64,000 nt of DNA, taken from contig DATLJS010000052.1 in NCBI GenBank assembly GCA_035538795.1, positions 182,882-246,881 on the forward strand, read 5' to 3'. The notes below the pieces were generated by a model that made no database searches, had not been told where the DNA came from, and saw only the letters and a list, made by a program, of their open reading frames with translations. Positions 63,561 to 64,000 of this stretch are shown piece after piece. The position numbers were made by a program, and so were the translations under genes. Position 1 is the stretch's first letter. Every line of letters begins with the position of its first letter. This DNA is from JAJZGK01 sp035538795 (GTDB lineage: Bacteria > Pseudomonadota > Alphaproteobacteria > Rhodospirillales > Magnetospirillaceae).

Positions 63561-63577
63561 TTGGTTCGAACCTTGCG
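63561..63577 (+). promoter_or_regulatory. Candidate sigma-54 promoter of the flagellin gene
   Basis: TTGGTTCGAACCTTGCG has GG (63563-63564) and GC (63575-63576) exactly ten bases apart, with TTGC at -12; the -24 box TGGTTC deviates from TGGCAC. The predicted start is about 44 bases before the ATG. Flagellin genes of alphaproteobacteria such as Caulobacter use sigma-54. Confidence 0.5.
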
Positions 63578-63630
63578 GCCGCAATCAGTATCACCGATAC
63601 GCGGGGTCGCCATGAAGCAGGAGATGTAAC

Positions 63631-64000
63631 ATGCCCGTGATTTCGACTAACAACGCGGCCAATTCCGCGCTGAACTATCTGAACAACAACTCCTCGACCG
63701 AGTCGAGCAAGCTGTCCCAGCTGGCCTCCGGTTCGCGCATCGTCAACGCTTCCGACGACGCCGCCGGTCTTGCCATCGGCACCCAGCTGCAGGCCAGCGT
63801 GACGACCTACAGCCAGGACCAGACCAACGTCCAGCAGGGTACCGCCATCCTGCAGACCACCGACGGCGCTCTGGCTCAGATCAGCAACATCCTGCAGCGC
63901 ATGATGTCGCTGGCCACCGAAGCGGCCTCGGGCCAGGTGACCAACACTCAGCGTACTCAGGACATCAACACTGAATATTCGCAGCTGCAGTCGGAAGTCA
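63631..64000 (+). CDS. Flagellin, N-terminal part (3' end outside window)
   Basis: The 123 visible codons begin MPVISTNNAANSALNYLN, with conserved SKLSQLASGSRIVNASDDAAG, LAIGTQLQA and TTDGALAQISNILQRMMSLA. These are the N-terminal D0/D1 helices of flagellin. The frame is open to the window edge. AGGAG lies nine bases upstream. It should form the flagellar filament; glycosylation by the upstream glycan cluster is a hypothesis. Confidence 0.95.
   Translation, partial: MPVISTNNAANSALNYLNNNSSTESSKLSQLASGSRIVNASDDAAGLAIGTQLQASVTTYSQDQTNVQQGTAILQTTDGALAQISNILQRMMSLATEAASGQVTNTQRTQDINTEYSQLQSEV

Overview
The window is high-GC chromosomal DNA of an alphaproteobacterium, most probably a motile member of the Rhodospirillales (Magnetospirillum/Phaeospirillum-like). 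This rests on the CIRCE-controlled groES-groEL operon, the flagellin N-terminus, two methyl-accepting chemotaxis proteins (one with a nitrate/nitrite-sensing type ectodomain), a VPLPA-CTERM protein and the tyrA-hisC-chorismate mutase arrangement. The genus is inference. No insertion sequence, phage gene, CRISPR array or rRNA gene was seen. There is one tRNA, tRNA-Leu(UAA).

Bases 1-23300 form a large exopolysaccharide (EPS) locus, nearly all on the minus strand. The upper block (23300 down to 13723) encodes an undecaprenyl-phosphate sugar phosphotransferase, a polysaccharide pyruvyl transferase, a Wzx flippase, a secreted GH16 glycanase, a GT4 and a GT2 glycosyltransferase, an O-antigen-ligase/polymerase-like protein and an acyltransferase. 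The lower block (13500 down to 3119) encodes a GT2, a giant TPR lipoprotein, an ExoA-like GT2, a Wza-type export protein, an outer-membrane barrel, a Wzz-like chain-length protein, a CpsD-type tyrosine kinase and an ExeA-like ATPase. The TPR lipoprotein, export protein, chain-length protein, kinase and ATPase are the typical partners of exosortase (PEP-CTERM) systems, but no exosortase gene lies in the window. Past a strong terminator come a response regulator and a VPLPA-CTERM secreted protein, each preceded by a good sigma-54 promoter, then a partial acyltransferase. The predicted polymer is lipid-linked, pyruvylated and acylated, with succinoglycan-like chemistry.

Bases 23669-54581 are mostly core and signalling genes. 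In order they are: a small secreted Cys-rich protein; a NIT-domain chemoreceptor; tyrA-hisC-chorismate mutase; recX; an ABC-2 permease and a slipin, followed by a short relic resembling the permease tail; argD-argF-hslO; a lipoprotein; a GST; an M32 carboxypeptidase; elbB; an RlmD/TrmA-type RNA methyltransferase; a STAS / SpoIIE-phosphatase / Hpt signalling module; a TPR-methyltransferase; an LMW-phosphatase-like protein; prfC; a degenerate histidine kinase and LuxR-type regulator; a single-domain response regulator; groEL-groES; an MBL hydrolase; an atypical receiver protein; a second chemoreceptor; and tRNA-Leu.

Bases 54819-64000 (plus strand) carry rpmB, then a compact, poorly characterised cluster: two tandem GT9-like paralogues around a small methyltransferase-fold protein, a WbsX/GH99-like protein, and an 815-residue HAD-like protein that has lost its nucleophile. 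It leads into an ECF-type sigma factor and the start of a flagellin gene with a sigma-54-like promoter. The position suggests a flagellin or surface-glycan modification locus; this is inference and is the most interesting part of the window.
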